Assembly (NCBI GenBank): GCA_016784545.1
Contig: JADHUM010000009.1
Coordinates: 1-64,000, forward strand
DNA length: 64,000 bases
Reading direction: 5' to 3'
Origin: Candidatus Neomarinimicrobiota bacterium
Lineage (GTDB): Bacteria > Fidelibacterota > UBA8477 > JABMPR01
A program made the position numbers and the translations under genes. Of the stretch, positions 53,679-63,440 are shown piece by piece. The notes beneath the pieces are model-generated. The model was not told the DNA's origin. It made no database searches and saw only the letters and a list, made by a program, of their open reading frames with translations. Position 1 is the first letter of the stretch. Every line of letters begins with the position of its first letter.

Positions 53679-53705
53679 TGACCCACAAGACTTATTTGTG
53701 ACCCA
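53679..53705. promoter_or_regulatory. Candidate TetR operator in front of the efflux operon
   Basis: TGACCCA occurs at 53679-53685 and 53699-53705, 20 bases apart. Between and overlapping them CACAA (53684-53688) and TTGTG (53696-53700) form a dyad. It lies 12-38 bases before the tetR-like start codon, a good place for autorepression. Confidence 0.45.
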
Positions 53706-53716
53706 GGAGTCATATT

Positions 53717-54334
53717 ATGAATAATAGTTCAAAAAATACCGTTTTAAGTCGCAAGGAAAGAGACAAGCTCCGCAATAAGGAAGACATCCTGAAAGCTGCC
53801 GTTCATCTCTTCGCCCAAAAAGGATTTGCTGAAACAAAACTTGAGGATGTCGCTGCTCTGGCTGAGTTTGGCAAAGGTACCCTCTATAATTATTTTGAGA
53901 ATAAGGATGATCTACTACTTTCAGCATTTGACTATGCTGTGGGGAATGTACTGGATTTCCTATACGATCAACTGTCTTCAGTTTGGGATCCTCTCGAGCG
54001 AATTCGCCTCATTGCAAATTCTCAATTTAACTACTATCGAAGCAATACCGATTTTATGAATGTGATTATGACAAATCATCAGGTGTTGATGAATCATGCC
54101 TGCAGTGCACAAGTCTTTGATCGCTTTCAGGATTTAAAAAAGTTGGTGACTATCGAAATGCAGGCTGCCATAGATGCAGGTCAATTGCGTCCAGGAAATG
54201 CACAGCACTATGCCAGCTATTTGAGTGGGATGATCCACGCACAGGTCCGTTCACTTAATGCAGGTGACATGCAGGTGGATGAAATGTACGCCGATGAAAT
54301 TATGGATATTTTTTTAAATGGAGCCAAATCATGA
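53717..54334 (+). CDS. TetR/AcrR-family repressor
   Basis: A 205-residue protein with the N-terminal TetR helix-turn-helix (DILKAAVHLFAQKGFAETKLEDVAALAEFGKGTLYNYFENKDDL, residues about 22-65) and a helical ligand-binding domain of unknown specificity. An AGGAG site precedes the ATG. The stop overlaps the TolC-like start (ATGA), so the repressor is the first gene of the efflux operon it presumably controls. Confidence 0.93.
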   Translation: MNNSSKNTVLSRKERDKLRNKEDILKAAVHLFAQKGFAETKLEDVAALAEFGKGTLYNYFENKDDLLLSAFDYAVGNVLDFLYDQLSSVWDPLERIRLIANSQFNYYRSNTDFMNVIMTNHQVLMNHACSAQVFDRFQDLKKLVTIEMQAAIDAGQLRPGNAQHYASYLSGMIHAQVRSLNAGDMQVDEMYADEIMDIFLNGAKS

Positions 54335-55770
54335 ATAAATATATGCTGACGCTGATCGTCAGCTTCAGTTTGATAATTTCAGTGAATGCTGAAACTATGG
54401 AGCTGGATATTGACCAGGCCGTCAAATTAGCATTGAAGAACAATGTCCAAATGCAGAATTCCAAAGAGGATCTCCTCAAGGCAAAGGCACAACGCAAGGA
54501 AGCCTTTTCGTCAGCCCTCCCGGTAGTCTCAGCTTTTGGTCAAGTATCCCATAGCTTTGCCATTGGTGCTCAGCCATTGTCATTCCCAGTCCCCTTTGGA
54601 GTTATAAATGCCAGCGGGAACCCCGTTGCGCTAACCGATAAATTCGGTAATCCGGTTCCCTTCATTGGAGCTGATGGTATTGCAGTGCCTGGGCAGAATT
54701 TGCAAATGACCGGCATCCAGATGGTTCCGCTTGAGATAGCGTTTGGATCAGATAATACCATGGTCTACGGTCTCAGTCTGACTCAACCCCTGTTTGAGGG
54801 GCGTGTTATTGCTGCAATCCGAGGTGCCAATGTTTACGGGGATCTGGCAACTTCTGCAGTTGATGTCACCCGTCTCGCTGTGATTGAGAACACCAAAAAG
54901 GCTTATTATGGTGTTTTGCTGGCCGATAGAATGGTGTCTGTCATGCAGAACTCATTGGAGGTCATGAAACGAAATCTGGCAAATGTGACTGCACTCTATG
55001 AACAGGGCAAGATAGCAGAGTTTGATGTGATTCGGGCGGATGTCCAGGTGGCAAATCAGACCACCATGGTCAGCAATGCTCGCAAGATGAAAGCGTTGGC
55101 CTATGCCGGGTTAAAACGCAGTTGTGGACTTGATATAGATCAGGAAATTGTGACGCAGGGAAAACTGCGGACCGAGATTGAGAGTGATCTGGATTTGGAT
55201 GAATTGGAGCGGAAACTGCTATCCAATCAGCCCCTGCTTTCACAACTGGAAGCCAATGTCAGATTGATGAAAGAAAATATCCTCATGGTCAAGGCTGAAT
55301 TTATGCCCTCTGTTGCATTAACAGGCTCTTACCAGGAGATGAAATCATATAATGACAATGGATTTGCTGACGCCAATTTTAATGAATCCTCATCCCTGGC
55401 TGTGGGTGTAAACATGCCAATTTTTAATGGATTTGGTTCAACTGCCAGGGTACAGAAAGCCAAAGCGGACCACAGGAAATCTGAATATCAGCAGCATGAT
55501 ATGAAGGAGAATTTACTCCTTGAATTAAAAAGTATTTACCTGAGCATCCAGGAGTCTGCCCGAAAAGTTGATGCTGGATTAAAAGGTGTGAAGCAGGCAC
55601 ACAAGGGTGTTGATATGGCACAAAGCCTCTTTCAACAGGGCATGGCCAGCCAACTGCAGGTTTTAGATGCCCAAAACGCCAGTGACCAGGCAGAACTTGG
55701 TCTTTATCAGGCATATTTTGAATATAACAGCGCTCGTGCTTCATTGGCACGTGCCCTTGGAGAAGAATAA
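54331..55770 (+). CDS. TolC-family outer-membrane efflux protein
   Basis: A 479-residue protein with a signal peptide (about 1-20). It has two OEP repeats rich in long amphipathic helices (NVQMQNSKEDLLKAKAQRKEA; ANVRLMKENILMVKAEFMPSVALTGSY). An unusual Pro/Gly-rich insertion lies near residues 75-145 (FPVPFGVINASGNPVALTD), where extracellular or strand loops occur. It forms the trimeric exit duct for the adaptor and pump encoded next. The stop shares one base with the adaptor start. Confidence 0.93.
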   Translation: MNKYMLTLIVSFSLIISVNAETMELDIDQAVKLALKNNVQMQNSKEDLLKAKAQRKEAFSSALPVVSAFGQVSHSFAIGAQPLSFPVPFGVINASGNPVALTDKFGNPVPFIGADGIAVPGQNLQMTGIQMVPLEIAFGSDNTMVYGLSLTQPLFEGRVIAAIRGANVYGDLATSAVDVTRLAVIENTKKAYYGVLLADRMVSVMQNSLEVMKRNLANVTALYEQGKIAEFDVIRADVQVANQTTMVSNARKMKALAYAGLKRSCGLDIDQEIVTQGKLRTEIESDLDLDELERKLLSNQPLLSQLEANVRLMKENILMVKAEFMPSVALTGSYQEMKSYNDNGFADANFNESSSLAVGVNMPIFNGFGSTARVQKAKADHRKSEYQQHDMKENLLLELKSIYLSIQESARKVDAGLKGVKQAHKGVDMAQSLFQQGMASQLQVLDAQNASDQAELGLYQAYFEYNSARASLARALGEE

Positions 55771-56819
55771 TGAAATCGATTAGGACATATTTACCCATAC
55801 TACTTATCTCAGCAAGTTTGACGTTCCTGGCTAATTGCGGGGGTCAGCAGGAAGCAAAAGAAATTATAGAGACAAAAGTACCCGTTGCACTGGATACGGT
55901 TAGATATCAACCCTTTCAAATTGATTTCCACAGTATTGGTCGTGTTGTATCGGAGCATCAGGTCAATCTCTTATTCCAATCTGCAGGTCAAGTGGATACG
56001 GTTTGGGCAAATGTGGGTGATTATGTTTTTAAGGATCAACGTCTGGCAGGCATCAAGACCGATGTGTATTCTACCATGTATGCCCAGGCTAAATCCATGT
56101 ACGAAAAAGCCAAACGTGATCTTGAAAGTTCCCAATCCCTGTTTAAGTCCAATGTGATTTCATCTGATCAATTTGAAATGGCAAGAATCGGTCTGGATAA
56201 TGCCAGAGCTGCCTATACACAGGCTAAGAATTCAATGGACAATACTATTTTGAGAGCACCATTCAGTGGCTGGATTGTGGCTAAGAATTTGAATATCGGT
56301 GATCTGGTATCTCCAGGTGGTGCCATGCAGCCACCCATGGTATTAGCTGATATGAGGCATCTAAAGCTCATTGTTCCCGTCCCAGAGGCACGCATAGGTC
56401 AAATCAGAAATGGCCAGTTTGCCCAGATCAAATTTAAAACCTTCCCGGATCGGATATTTGAGGGAGCCGTGCTCCGTATTGGCATGGCTCCCAAAAACAT
56501 GTCCAACAATTTTGATGTTGAAGTTCGAATGTCAGGCGATATGAGTGGTATGAAATTGGGTCTGGTTGGCGATGTCCGTATTGTACAGGAATACTATGAA
56601 AAAGCTTTGGTGCTACCCCTCAATCTGATCCAGGATGATGGAACCAAGAAATTCATATTCCTTGAGAAAGATGGTCGTGCAGTGCGGAAAGAGATCCGTA
56701 TTCGCGCGCTTTCAGGATCACGAGTATTTATTGATGCCGAAGTTGTCCCTGGTGATGTACTCATTGTCAAAGGACACAATGATGTCAAAGATGGTGTTCT
56801 TCTGGATATCGTGGAGTAG
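55770..56819 (+). CDS. RND efflux periplasmic adaptor (membrane fusion protein)
   Basis: A 349-residue lipoprotein-type adaptor; LTFLANCGG is a plausible lipobox with Cys near 23. Beta-barrel and lipoyl halves (VDTVWANVGDYVFKDQRLA; TILRAPFSGWIVAKNLNIGDLVSPGG) flank a short alpha-hairpin (YAQAKSMYEKAKRDLESSQ). It connects the TolC-like duct to the RND pump and is co-translated with both. Confidence 0.94.
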   Translation: MKSIRTYLPILLISASLTFLANCGGQQEAKEIIETKVPVALDTVRYQPFQIDFHSIGRVVSEHQVNLLFQSAGQVDTVWANVGDYVFKDQRLAGIKTDVYSTMYAQAKSMYEKAKRDLESSQSLFKSNVISSDQFEMARIGLDNARAAYTQAKNSMDNTILRAPFSGWIVAKNLNIGDLVSPGGAMQPPMVLADMRHLKLIVPVPEARIGQIRNGQFAQIKFKTFPDRIFEGAVLRIGMAPKNMSNNFDVEVRMSGDMSGMKLGLVGDVRIVQEYYEKALVLPLNLIQDDGTKKFIFLEKDGRAVRKEIRIRALSGSRVFIDAEVVPGDVLIVKGHNDVKDGVLLDIVE

Positions 56820-56833
56820 GGAAGGATCACCTC

Positions 56834-59800
56834 ATGAAAATATCAAAAAAGGCTCTGGACTACCCCAAGGCCACCATGTTTGCTTCGTTGGGAATATTTA
56901 TCGCCAGCGTTGCAGCCTACATGATACTGCCATTGGAATTGGTTCCTGCAATTGAAATTCCCTATGCATTTGTTTCAGCTACCTACATTGGGGCTGCCCC
57001 CTCTGAAGTTGAAACAGATATTATCAAACCCATTGAGGAAAAGCTGGCGCAGTTACAGGATGTGGATGACATCACTGGCTATGCCATGCAAAATGTTGGA
57101 TTTATCACCATCAAATTTTCTCCTGAAGCTGATCTTGAGTCCAGCATTGATGATTTGAAGGAAAAGGTGAATGAAGTCATTCCCGAGCTCAGAGAAGAAA
57201 TTGACAATGTCACCGTGACGGACATAGATTTTGCGGATACACCCATCAGCATCTTGAATATCTATGGTGATTTTTCACCCCATGACCTGCGTATTCACGC
57301 TGAGCGGGTCAAAGATCAACTCACCAGGATTTCAGGGGTAAATCAAGTTGAAATGTTTGGCGGTGAGGAGCGTGAAATAGCCATAGAAATTGACCCAAAT
57401 TTACTGCTGGCTAATAATCTGAGTATTCCCCAAATCTTACTCGCTCTTAAAAAAAGTAATATAAATTTCCCTGGCGGCACCGTTGAGTTAAAGGGACAGG
57501 ATATCTTTGTGCGAACTGTGGGTAAATACGCACAGATCTACGATATCGAAAACACCATCCTGGGCGTAGATGCCTCGGGGAATGTGAAACGCATACGTGA
57601 TGTTGCTACCGTCACCGATGGATTTGAAAAACCCAGCAGTTACTCACGCTATCAACAACATAATAGTGTGACGCTGCTCATTTCAAAACGAACCGGTGCA
57701 CACATTGTGGAAGCCACGGAACAAATAGAAGCAGCAGTCGACAAACTGGCCGCAAAGTTTCCAGCAGGAATGGAGTACGAATATACGGCCAGACAAGCGA
57801 CTGATATCGAAAAACAAACCAGTCAGTTAAACCAGAATGCAGCCTGGGGTATCCTGTTTGTCATTATTGTACTTTTTGCAGGAATTGGTTTTAAAAATGC
57901 CCTCATCGTTTCCATCGCCCTCCCCTTCGCACTCATGTCTTCTTTCCCGCTGATGTACGTTTTTGATCTGGCAAGAACAGGTATTTCCATGTTTGGGCTG
58001 ATTATAGTGCTGGGTATAGTTGTTGATGGGGCCATTATTGTTGCCGAGTCAACTTATCGACACATGGAAGAAGGGCTGAGTCGGAAGGCAGCAGCCATTC
58101 AAGCCATAGATGAAGTGGGCATCCCGATTATGACGTCAGTGTTGACAACTATGGTGGCCTTTGCACCCATTATCTATATGTCAGGGACCATGGGGCAGTT
58201 TTTATCAGTTATTCCCAAAGTGGTTATTTTTACACTGGTAGGTGCATTTCTAGCGGATCACTTTCTCATCCCAGTGCTGGCTTCAAAAATGATGGTAGTC
58301 ACGAAACGAGCTGGAATGCTTAGTGGCGAGTGGATCGGCAAGCGCTTTTATACCCGCATGGTAAACTGGGCTTTGAATCACCGCTTGCTGGTAATAGCCG
58401 GTGTCACGGTCATTTTCTTCATGTCCATAGCAGTTGTTGGAATTTCTGCTGTCAGCGATACTAAATTGGTGAAACTCCAGATCTTTCCTAAAGTACCGAG
58501 ACCCAGAATAATTGTGGATATCAACACACCAGCAGGTAGCCAGCTCGATTATACCGATTCCATAGTTAAGGAGGTTGAAGCATATCTCTTGAGCTTTGAT
58601 GAAGTAGATAGAATTGTCTCAACCGTGGGTGAGAGTGGTGTGCAGAATGTACGTCTGGCTCAAGGGGGAGGCAAGGGCGCAGAAATAGGTCAGATCAACG
58701 TTGACCTCATAGATGCCAAAGATCGAGATAATTCCGTTGAGGATCTCATGGAAATAATGGATGCAAAATTATCTCGGATTCCAGGTGTTGATGTGACCCT
58801 TCAGACCATAGCAGAGGGGCCACCCATTGCCACCAATGTGATTATTGATGTGAGTGGTGATGATCTGGAAGCTATCGGTTTTGTGGCTGAGCAAATAAAA
58901 AGAGATCTTGCCACAGTTGAAGGCGCTTTGAATGTGGAGTCAAGTCTGGGAGTTCGGCGTACTGAGTTTCAGGCCATTGTAGATCACGATCGTGCCGCCA
59001 CCTATGGTTTATCAAGTCAGGAGATTAGCAGTACTCTGGCTGCTGCCATGATCGGCCTGGAAGCCACAACCTACTCGGATGGGCTGGACGATATTCCTGT
59101 GGTTGTTCGACTGAAGACCGATGGCGATGATGCTGTAGACGCTATCCGGAATTTGAACATCATGAACCAGATGGGTCAGATGATCCCTTTTGAAAATGTG
59201 GCCTCGCTGGAGCTGGGTAGTAGTGAAACCTTGATTAAACATCAGGATTTCAAACGCAATATCTCAGTTTCCTGTGACCTGGCAAAGGGTGTGGATGCCA
59301 CGGATATTCGGAGGCGTATGGATCCCTTTCTGGAAGCGTTAGCCATTCCCAATGGGGTCAATGTTGAATATGGTGGCATTGAAGATGAAGCATCTAAATC
59401 GTTTGCAAGTCTTGGGAGAGCCATGATAATTGGTTTCATCATCATTATGATCATCCTCAGTGCCCAATTCCAGTCCATCAAACAGCCCCTGATTATCGGT
59501 CTTGCTATACCACTGTCCTTTATTGGAGTGATCTTTGGTCTGATGGTCACCCGGGTCCCATTCGGAATTATGGCTTTCTTTGGTGTAGTGGCACTTATGG
59601 GAGTGGTGGTGAATGATGCCATTGTGCTCATTGCCTATGTCAATGATCTACGCAGGGGAGGCATGCGGGTCCGAGAAGCCCTTGTTAAAGCTGGCAGGAA
59701 CAGACTGCGACCCATCATACTCACCACAGTTACAACACTGGCAGGTATGATTCCCCTAAGTTTGAATCTTGCTGGTGGAGCTGAATACTGGAGACCCCTG

Positions 59801-59920
59801 GCAGTAAGTTTGATCTTTGGTCTGGCAGTTTCTTCCTTCCTGACCCTCATCATCGTTCCAGTCCTGTATTCTTTGATCGAGAGTAGGGGAGAGCGAAAAA
59901 AATTGTCAAGAACAACCTAG
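56834..59920 (+). CDS. RND-family efflux pump (AcrB/HAE1-like)
   Basis: A 1028-residue inner-membrane transporter with the standard duplicated layout: helix 1 near 12-30, a large periplasmic loop, helices 2-6 from about 335, a second loop (about 555-855) and helices 8-12 to the end. Motifs include the helix-4 proton-relay region (GLIIVLGIVVDGAIIVAEST) and GVVALMGVVVNDAIVLIAYVN. It is closer to multidrug/HAE1 pumps than to metal pumps, but the substrates are unknown. The gene lies 14 bases after the adaptor, after a GGAAGGA site, and is last in the operon. Confidence 0.95.
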   Translation: MKISKKALDYPKATMFASLGIFIASVAAYMILPLELVPAIEIPYAFVSATYIGAAPSEVETDIIKPIEEKLAQLQDVDDITGYAMQNVGFITIKFSPEADLESSIDDLKEKVNEVIPELREEIDNVTVTDIDFADTPISILNIYGDFSPHDLRIHAERVKDQLTRISGVNQVEMFGGEEREIAIEIDPNLLLANNLSIPQILLALKKSNINFPGGTVELKGQDIFVRTVGKYAQIYDIENTILGVDASGNVKRIRDVATVTDGFEKPSSYSRYQQHNSVTLLISKRTGAHIVEATEQIEAAVDKLAAKFPAGMEYEYTARQATDIEKQTSQLNQNAAWGILFVIIVLFAGIGFKNALIVSIALPFALMSSFPLMYVFDLARTGISMFGLIIVLGIVVDGAIIVAESTYRHMEEGLSRKAAAIQAIDEVGIPIMTSVLTTMVAFAPIIYMSGTMGQFLSVIPKVVIFTLVGAFLADHFLIPVLASKMMVVTKRAGMLSGEWIGKRFYTRMVNWALNHRLLVIAGVTVIFFMSIAVVGISAVSDTKLVKLQIFPKVPRPRIIVDINTPAGSQLDYTDSIVKEVEAYLLSFDEVDRIVSTVGESGVQNVRLAQGGGKGAEIGQINVDLIDAKDRDNSVEDLMEIMDAKLSRIPGVDVTLQTIAEGPPIATNVIIDVSGDDLEAIGFVAEQIKRDLATVEGALNVESSLGVRRTEFQAIVDHDRAATYGLSSQEISSTLAAAMIGLEATTYSDGLDDIPVVVRLKTDGDDAVDAIRNLNIMNQMGQMIPFENVASLELGSSETLIKHQDFKRNISVSCDLAKGVDATDIRRRMDPFLEALAIPNGVNVEYGGIEDEASKSFASLGRAMIIGFIIIMIILSAQFQSIKQPLIIGLAIPLSFIGVIFGLMVTRVPFGIMAFFGVVALMGVVVNDAIVLIAYVNDLRRGGMRVREALVKAGRNRLRPIILTTVTTLAGMIPLSLNLAGGAEYWRPLAVSLIFGLAVSSFLTLIIVPVLYSLIESRGERKKLSRTT

Positions 59921-59960
59921 TCACTCATGGCTGGAGCTGTCATTTATTAAAATTGTTTTA

Positions 59961-59992
59961 CAAAGGGCTTTGTGATGGCACAAAGCCCTTTG
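59961..59992 (+). terminator. Perfect 14-bp hairpin after the RND operon
   Basis: CAAAGGGCTTTGTG (59961-59974) and CACAAAGCCCTTTG (59979-59992) are exact complements around ATGG. The following bases are only moderately T-rich, so it may terminate weakly or act as a leader hairpin of the next gene. A decayed copy with the same layout stands before the second selenoprotein gene at 63348-63379. Confidence 0.7.
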
Positions 59993-60053
59993 CTTATCTA
60001 TCTTAGTCAAAATTTTACTCAAGCAATCAGAGTTAATAACAAGGGAGAAATTT

Positions 60054-62687
60054 ATGTCTAAAAGCAAAATTGCAAGAGTATTGATGGTGCTTCTTGCATT
60101 GTTCGCAATGGGTCATACCGCAGAAAAACTGGTGCTACTAGAATACTTCACAAACGCTGGCTGACCTTCATGTGGCCCCTATGGGGCTCAGTTGGACGTG
60201 TTCCAACAAAATAATCAAACAGCTTTTACATCTATTCACTACCATATGTACTGGCCAGGTAGTGATCCTTATTGGACCTATAATACCATCGATCCATTGG
60301 CACGCATGCAGTTCTATCCCAATGAGAGTGGTATGTGGGTTCCCTATGCGGCTATCGATGGGATGTATGACTTAAATAGTCTCTCTGGTGAATTCAACGT
60401 AGATGACTGGGAAGCGCGGATCACTGAGAATGCCACGGACACTGCTCCTCTGGCTATATCAGTCACAGGCGATATGAATTATCAAGGCGAGGGTTATCTG
60501 GATGTCACCCTGACCCCTGAAACCGGGGCAGAAGGAGATCATACACTCCAGGTGGTTCTGGTGGAAGATGGTTTATATTTCATGGGATCGAATGGTTATC
60601 CAGATCATGATGCCGTTATGCGCCACATGTTTCCAAGTTTTGAAGGTACTCCTATAAGCTTGGAAGCAGGCGTTGAATTCAACATATCTATCGATTTGCA
60701 AATAACTCAAAATTTTGCAATGGAGAATTGCCGTCTGGTTGTCTTCGTACAGAGCTCCGATAAAACAATTCTAAATGCAGCTACTTTTGATGTCACAGAC
60801 TTGACCCCTATCAATGTTCCAAAATTGTTGGGTGCGACTCAGGAGTTGTTTGTTGTCGATGAAAATGATGATGGGAAGCTCAATCCTGGCGAATCTACCA
60901 ACTTTGCAGTAACTGTTTTAAACCAGTGTGATTGGGCTGAGGCAGTTGGAACCACAGGCTATCTATCCAGCACCAGCCCCTATGTTACCATTACCGATAG
61001 TGTAGGATCCTACGATCCCATCGAATCTTGTAATACTGGCACCAACACAACTGATATGTATGCTTTTAGCATTTCCGAAGATGCTCCTGTAATAACTGAG
61101 ATGGCTTTCAGTCTGCGGTTGACATCCAATCAAGATGGTGCTGTACCCTATGAAACAACCATACCCCTTACGGTAAGCATAGATATGTTCCAGAATCACT
61201 TTCCAGTAGATATCGCGTATGGTGTTGTAAGTGGAAGTGCCGTGGTAGACCTCAATAATGATGGAAACCTGGAGGTGGTCTTTGGTGGTCTGGATAGCAT
61301 GCTCCATGTCATAACGCTGGACGGATCTGAATTTACCGGATTCCCATTCATGGCGGATAGTAAGATTACTTCAGCACCGGCTATTGGGGATATTGATAAT
61401 GATGGCAGTCTGGAAATTGTTTTCGCTTCCTTGAGTGGCGGTATTTATGTCGTCCAGGCAAATGGAACTGGTGAATTGGTATCTCAAGCAGTGAACAATA
61501 TTCTTGGAACACCGGCCATTGATGATCTGGATGGTGATGGCGATCTTGAAATTGTTACGGCAGGTTTTGGTTACGACCTCGTGGCCATTCACCACGATGG
61601 CTCTCCTCTGACAGGCTTCCCTTTAATAATTGAGGGTGAACGGATGGAAGGCGCTGCAGGTATTGCCGATATTGATGGCGATGGTTCCAAGGACATCATC
61701 GTAGGTACCAAGGGTGACTTCTTACATGTCTTTGATGCAAGTGGTAATAGTCTTGCGGGATTCCCCATTGATGTGGGAAGTGATATTAAAACACCTCCTG
61801 TTATAACTGATCTTACCGGGGACGGAACCCTGGAGATTATTACTGGTCAAAGAAGCGGTATTGTTTACGCCCTGACTAGGTCCGGCGCTGTATTATGGAC
61901 CCACCAACTTGCAGCCGTTCCCATTTTGACTGCACCGGCAGTCTTTGATTATAACCAGGATGGCCTCATGGAAACCGTTTACGTCTTGCCCGATGGTCGT
62001 GTTAGTGTTCTGGATCATGGTGGAAATATGCTGGATGGTTGGCCTCAGACCCTGGCAACTACCTGCTACAGCTCACCAATTCTCGCGGATATCACTGGCG
62101 ATGATATACCTGAGATCATTCTCGGGGATGATTCCAACGACCTCTATGCCTTCAATATTGATGGTACACTCCTGCCAAACTTTCCCATGACCATGGGATC
62201 ACGTGTGCATTGTGCAGCTACAATCGCAGATTTGGATCTCGATGGCAATATGGAAATCATTGTTGGAACGGATGCTGGGCTAAGCATTGTTGATATACCG
62301 GAAGTCAGCCAGGTTGGTCCCAATTGGTTTACCTCGCGGGGAAATTATAAAAGAACTGGATATTTCCCCAACAACATAGCGAGCTCTATTGAGGCACCCA
62401 TCACTCCTGGAGTTTTGACATTATCTCAAAATTACCCAAATCCTTTTAACCCGACTACTTCACTTGAGTTTGGGATTCCAGAAGCTTCACAAACAAGCTT
62501 GTCAATATTTGATGTGCGTGGTCATGAAGTGACCAGATTGATTGATGGAAATCTGGCACCTGGAAATTACTCATTACTCTGGAGTAGCCTGGATCAAGGG
62601 GGCAATTCGGTAGCAGCAGGTATTTACTTTGCGCGCATCCAAACTGCTACTGGCGAACAAGTTATCAAGATGACACTCCTCAAATAG
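60054..62687 (+). CDS. Predicted exported selenoprotein: Omp28/thioredoxin-like domain with UPSC motif, FG-GAP/VCBS repeats, T9SS sorting domain
   Basis: ATG 60054 follows GGGAGAAA. With TGA 60162-60164 read as selenocysteine the product has 877 residues (Sec37). Without read-through, translation would stop after 36 residues. Signal peptide about 1-23; then KLVLLEYFTNAG-U-PSCGPYGAQ, which places Sec as first residue of a thioredoxin-type active site (UxxC, Cys40), and a WVPYAAIDG cis-Pro-like loop (near 100). This domain (about 24-235) resembles Omp28-related proteins. A linker domain leads to about seven FG-GAP/VCBS repeats (about 385-760, DLNNDGNLEVVFGG, DIDGDGSKDIIVGT), a beta-propeller with calcium-binding loops. 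The last 85 residues are a T9SS sorting domain (NYPNPFNPTTSLEF). It is probably a cell-surface thiol oxidoreductase; the partner is unknown. Confidence 0.85.
60162..60190 (+). promoter_or_regulatory. Bacterial SECIS-like hairpin at the in-frame TGA
   Basis: After TGA, GCCCC (60175-60179) pairs with GGGGC (60183-60187) around TAT, extended by a G-U pair. The loop begins 18 bases from the T of TGA, within the range used by bacterial SECIS elements recognised by SelB. The second gene keeps stem and spacing but changes the loop to GCA. Confidence 0.6.
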
Positions 62688-62716
62688 TTCATCAACTTGG
62701 TTCCGAATATGTTAGA

Positions 62717-62755
62717 GAGGCTGTCTCAGAACCTGAGGCAGTCTCTTTTCTTTTA
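62717..62755 (+). terminator. Rho-independent terminator after the first selenoprotein gene
   Basis: GAGGCTGTCTCAG (62717-62729) pairs with CTGAGGCAGTCTC (62733-62745), with two G-U pairs, around AAC, followed by TTTTCTTTT. Confidence 0.88.
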
Positions 62756-62790
62756 ACCACGGATTCACACTGATTTCCACAGATTTATGT
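62755..62790. repeat. Dispersed 'accacggatt...cacagatt' intergenic repeat fragment
   Basis: The wording AACCACGGATTCACACTGAT followed by a CACAGATT segment is that of a short intergenic repeat seen in many bacterial genomes. The 753-base gap between the two selenoprotein genes otherwise holds the decayed coding fragment, a low-complexity tract and a degenerate hairpin. Confidence 0.4.
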
Positions 62791-62937
62791 AAAATCCAAT
62801 CTAAGATGTAATTTCTGAGCCTAATCAGCTAAAGTCAGCTCACCAGAGACAAGCAAACAACTCTTTCCTGTTCCAACGAATTGTCTTCGACCATAGTTTC
62901 AGCAGATTTTGGGGGCTGGCAAGCCACTATAACTCAA

Positions 62938-63120
62938 TATTCACATTATCAAGACCAGGGGGAGGAAATGCCTGATACCCAACACGAAGGGATTCTATAA
63001 AGAACCATATCCAGTTCCAGATTATCGATCACCTTACTTATCAGACGAACCAAATACTTCTCTGGTGTCAAATCTTCTAAATAGAGGAAAGAGTGTGGAC
63101 GGATGATGATCATAAGCTTT
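62938..63120 (-). pseudogene. Possible decayed transposase N-terminal fragment
   Basis: On the minus strand LEDLTPEKYLVRLISKVIDN, then after a frameshift near 62998 ESLRVGYQAFPPPGL, recall the N-terminal domain of IS1182/IS5-like transposases (LxPxxHLVR, RxGxPAYPP). The fragment is short and broken and no inverted repeats were seen, so the identification is tentative. Confidence 0.35.
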
Positions 63121-63188
63121 AATATTAGCTTTAGAAGAAAATGGATTATCATAGACAATTAAAATATTAACAGTTGCATATCTGATTC

Positions 63189-63228
63189 CACCCCAACCCC
63201 CAACTCCTAACTCCTAACTCATAACCCT
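63189..63228. repeat. Low-complexity CCAACTCCTAACTCC-type tract
   Basis: Imperfect tandem repeats of CTCCTAA/CCCCAA units. No coding or structural role can be supported. Confidence 0.6.
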
Positions 63229-63347
63229 CGGTACGACAAACAAAATAAGAATCCATGCATTTTGGACATCCCCTTCTTTGCAAAAAAACTGGCTCTGTTT
63301 TCAGGTGTCTTCGTTATTAAAATTAAATTTTACTAACGTTTCTTTTA

Positions 63348-63379
63348 CGAAGGGCTTTGTGGTGGCACACGCCCCCTCG
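63348..63379 (+). other. Degenerate copy of the 59961-59992 hairpin
   Basis: CGAAGGGCTTTGTG (63348-63361), GTGG, CACACGCCCCCTCG (63366-63379) align base for base with the perfect hairpin before the first selenoprotein gene, but pairing is partly lost. It shows that the duplicated unit included the upstream region. Confidence 0.6.
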
Positions 63380-63440
63380 TTTAAATATGTTATGGGATGC
63401 TTTACTTAGGCATATAAACATAATTCAACTTGGAGAGATT

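Noticed and set aside
59977-59995. TGGCAC before the first selenoprotein gene as a sigma-54 element
   Set aside because: It is part of the perfect hairpin, and no TTG lies five bases downstream.
60162-60164. TGA as a reassigned sense codon (genetic code 4 or 25)
   Set aside because: TGA ends many normal genes here, for example the response regulator (4199-4201), nitroreductase (18596-18598) and adhesin, at family-typical lengths.
60192-62687. Shorter gene starting at TTG 60192
   Set aside because: It would lack signal peptide and redox motif. The upstream 46 codons are in the same frame, have a ribosome site and are conserved in the paralogue at 63441.
63189-63228. CTCCTAACTCCTAACT repeats as a CRISPR array or telomere-like element
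   Set aside because: Units are only about 7 bases, imperfect and without spacers.
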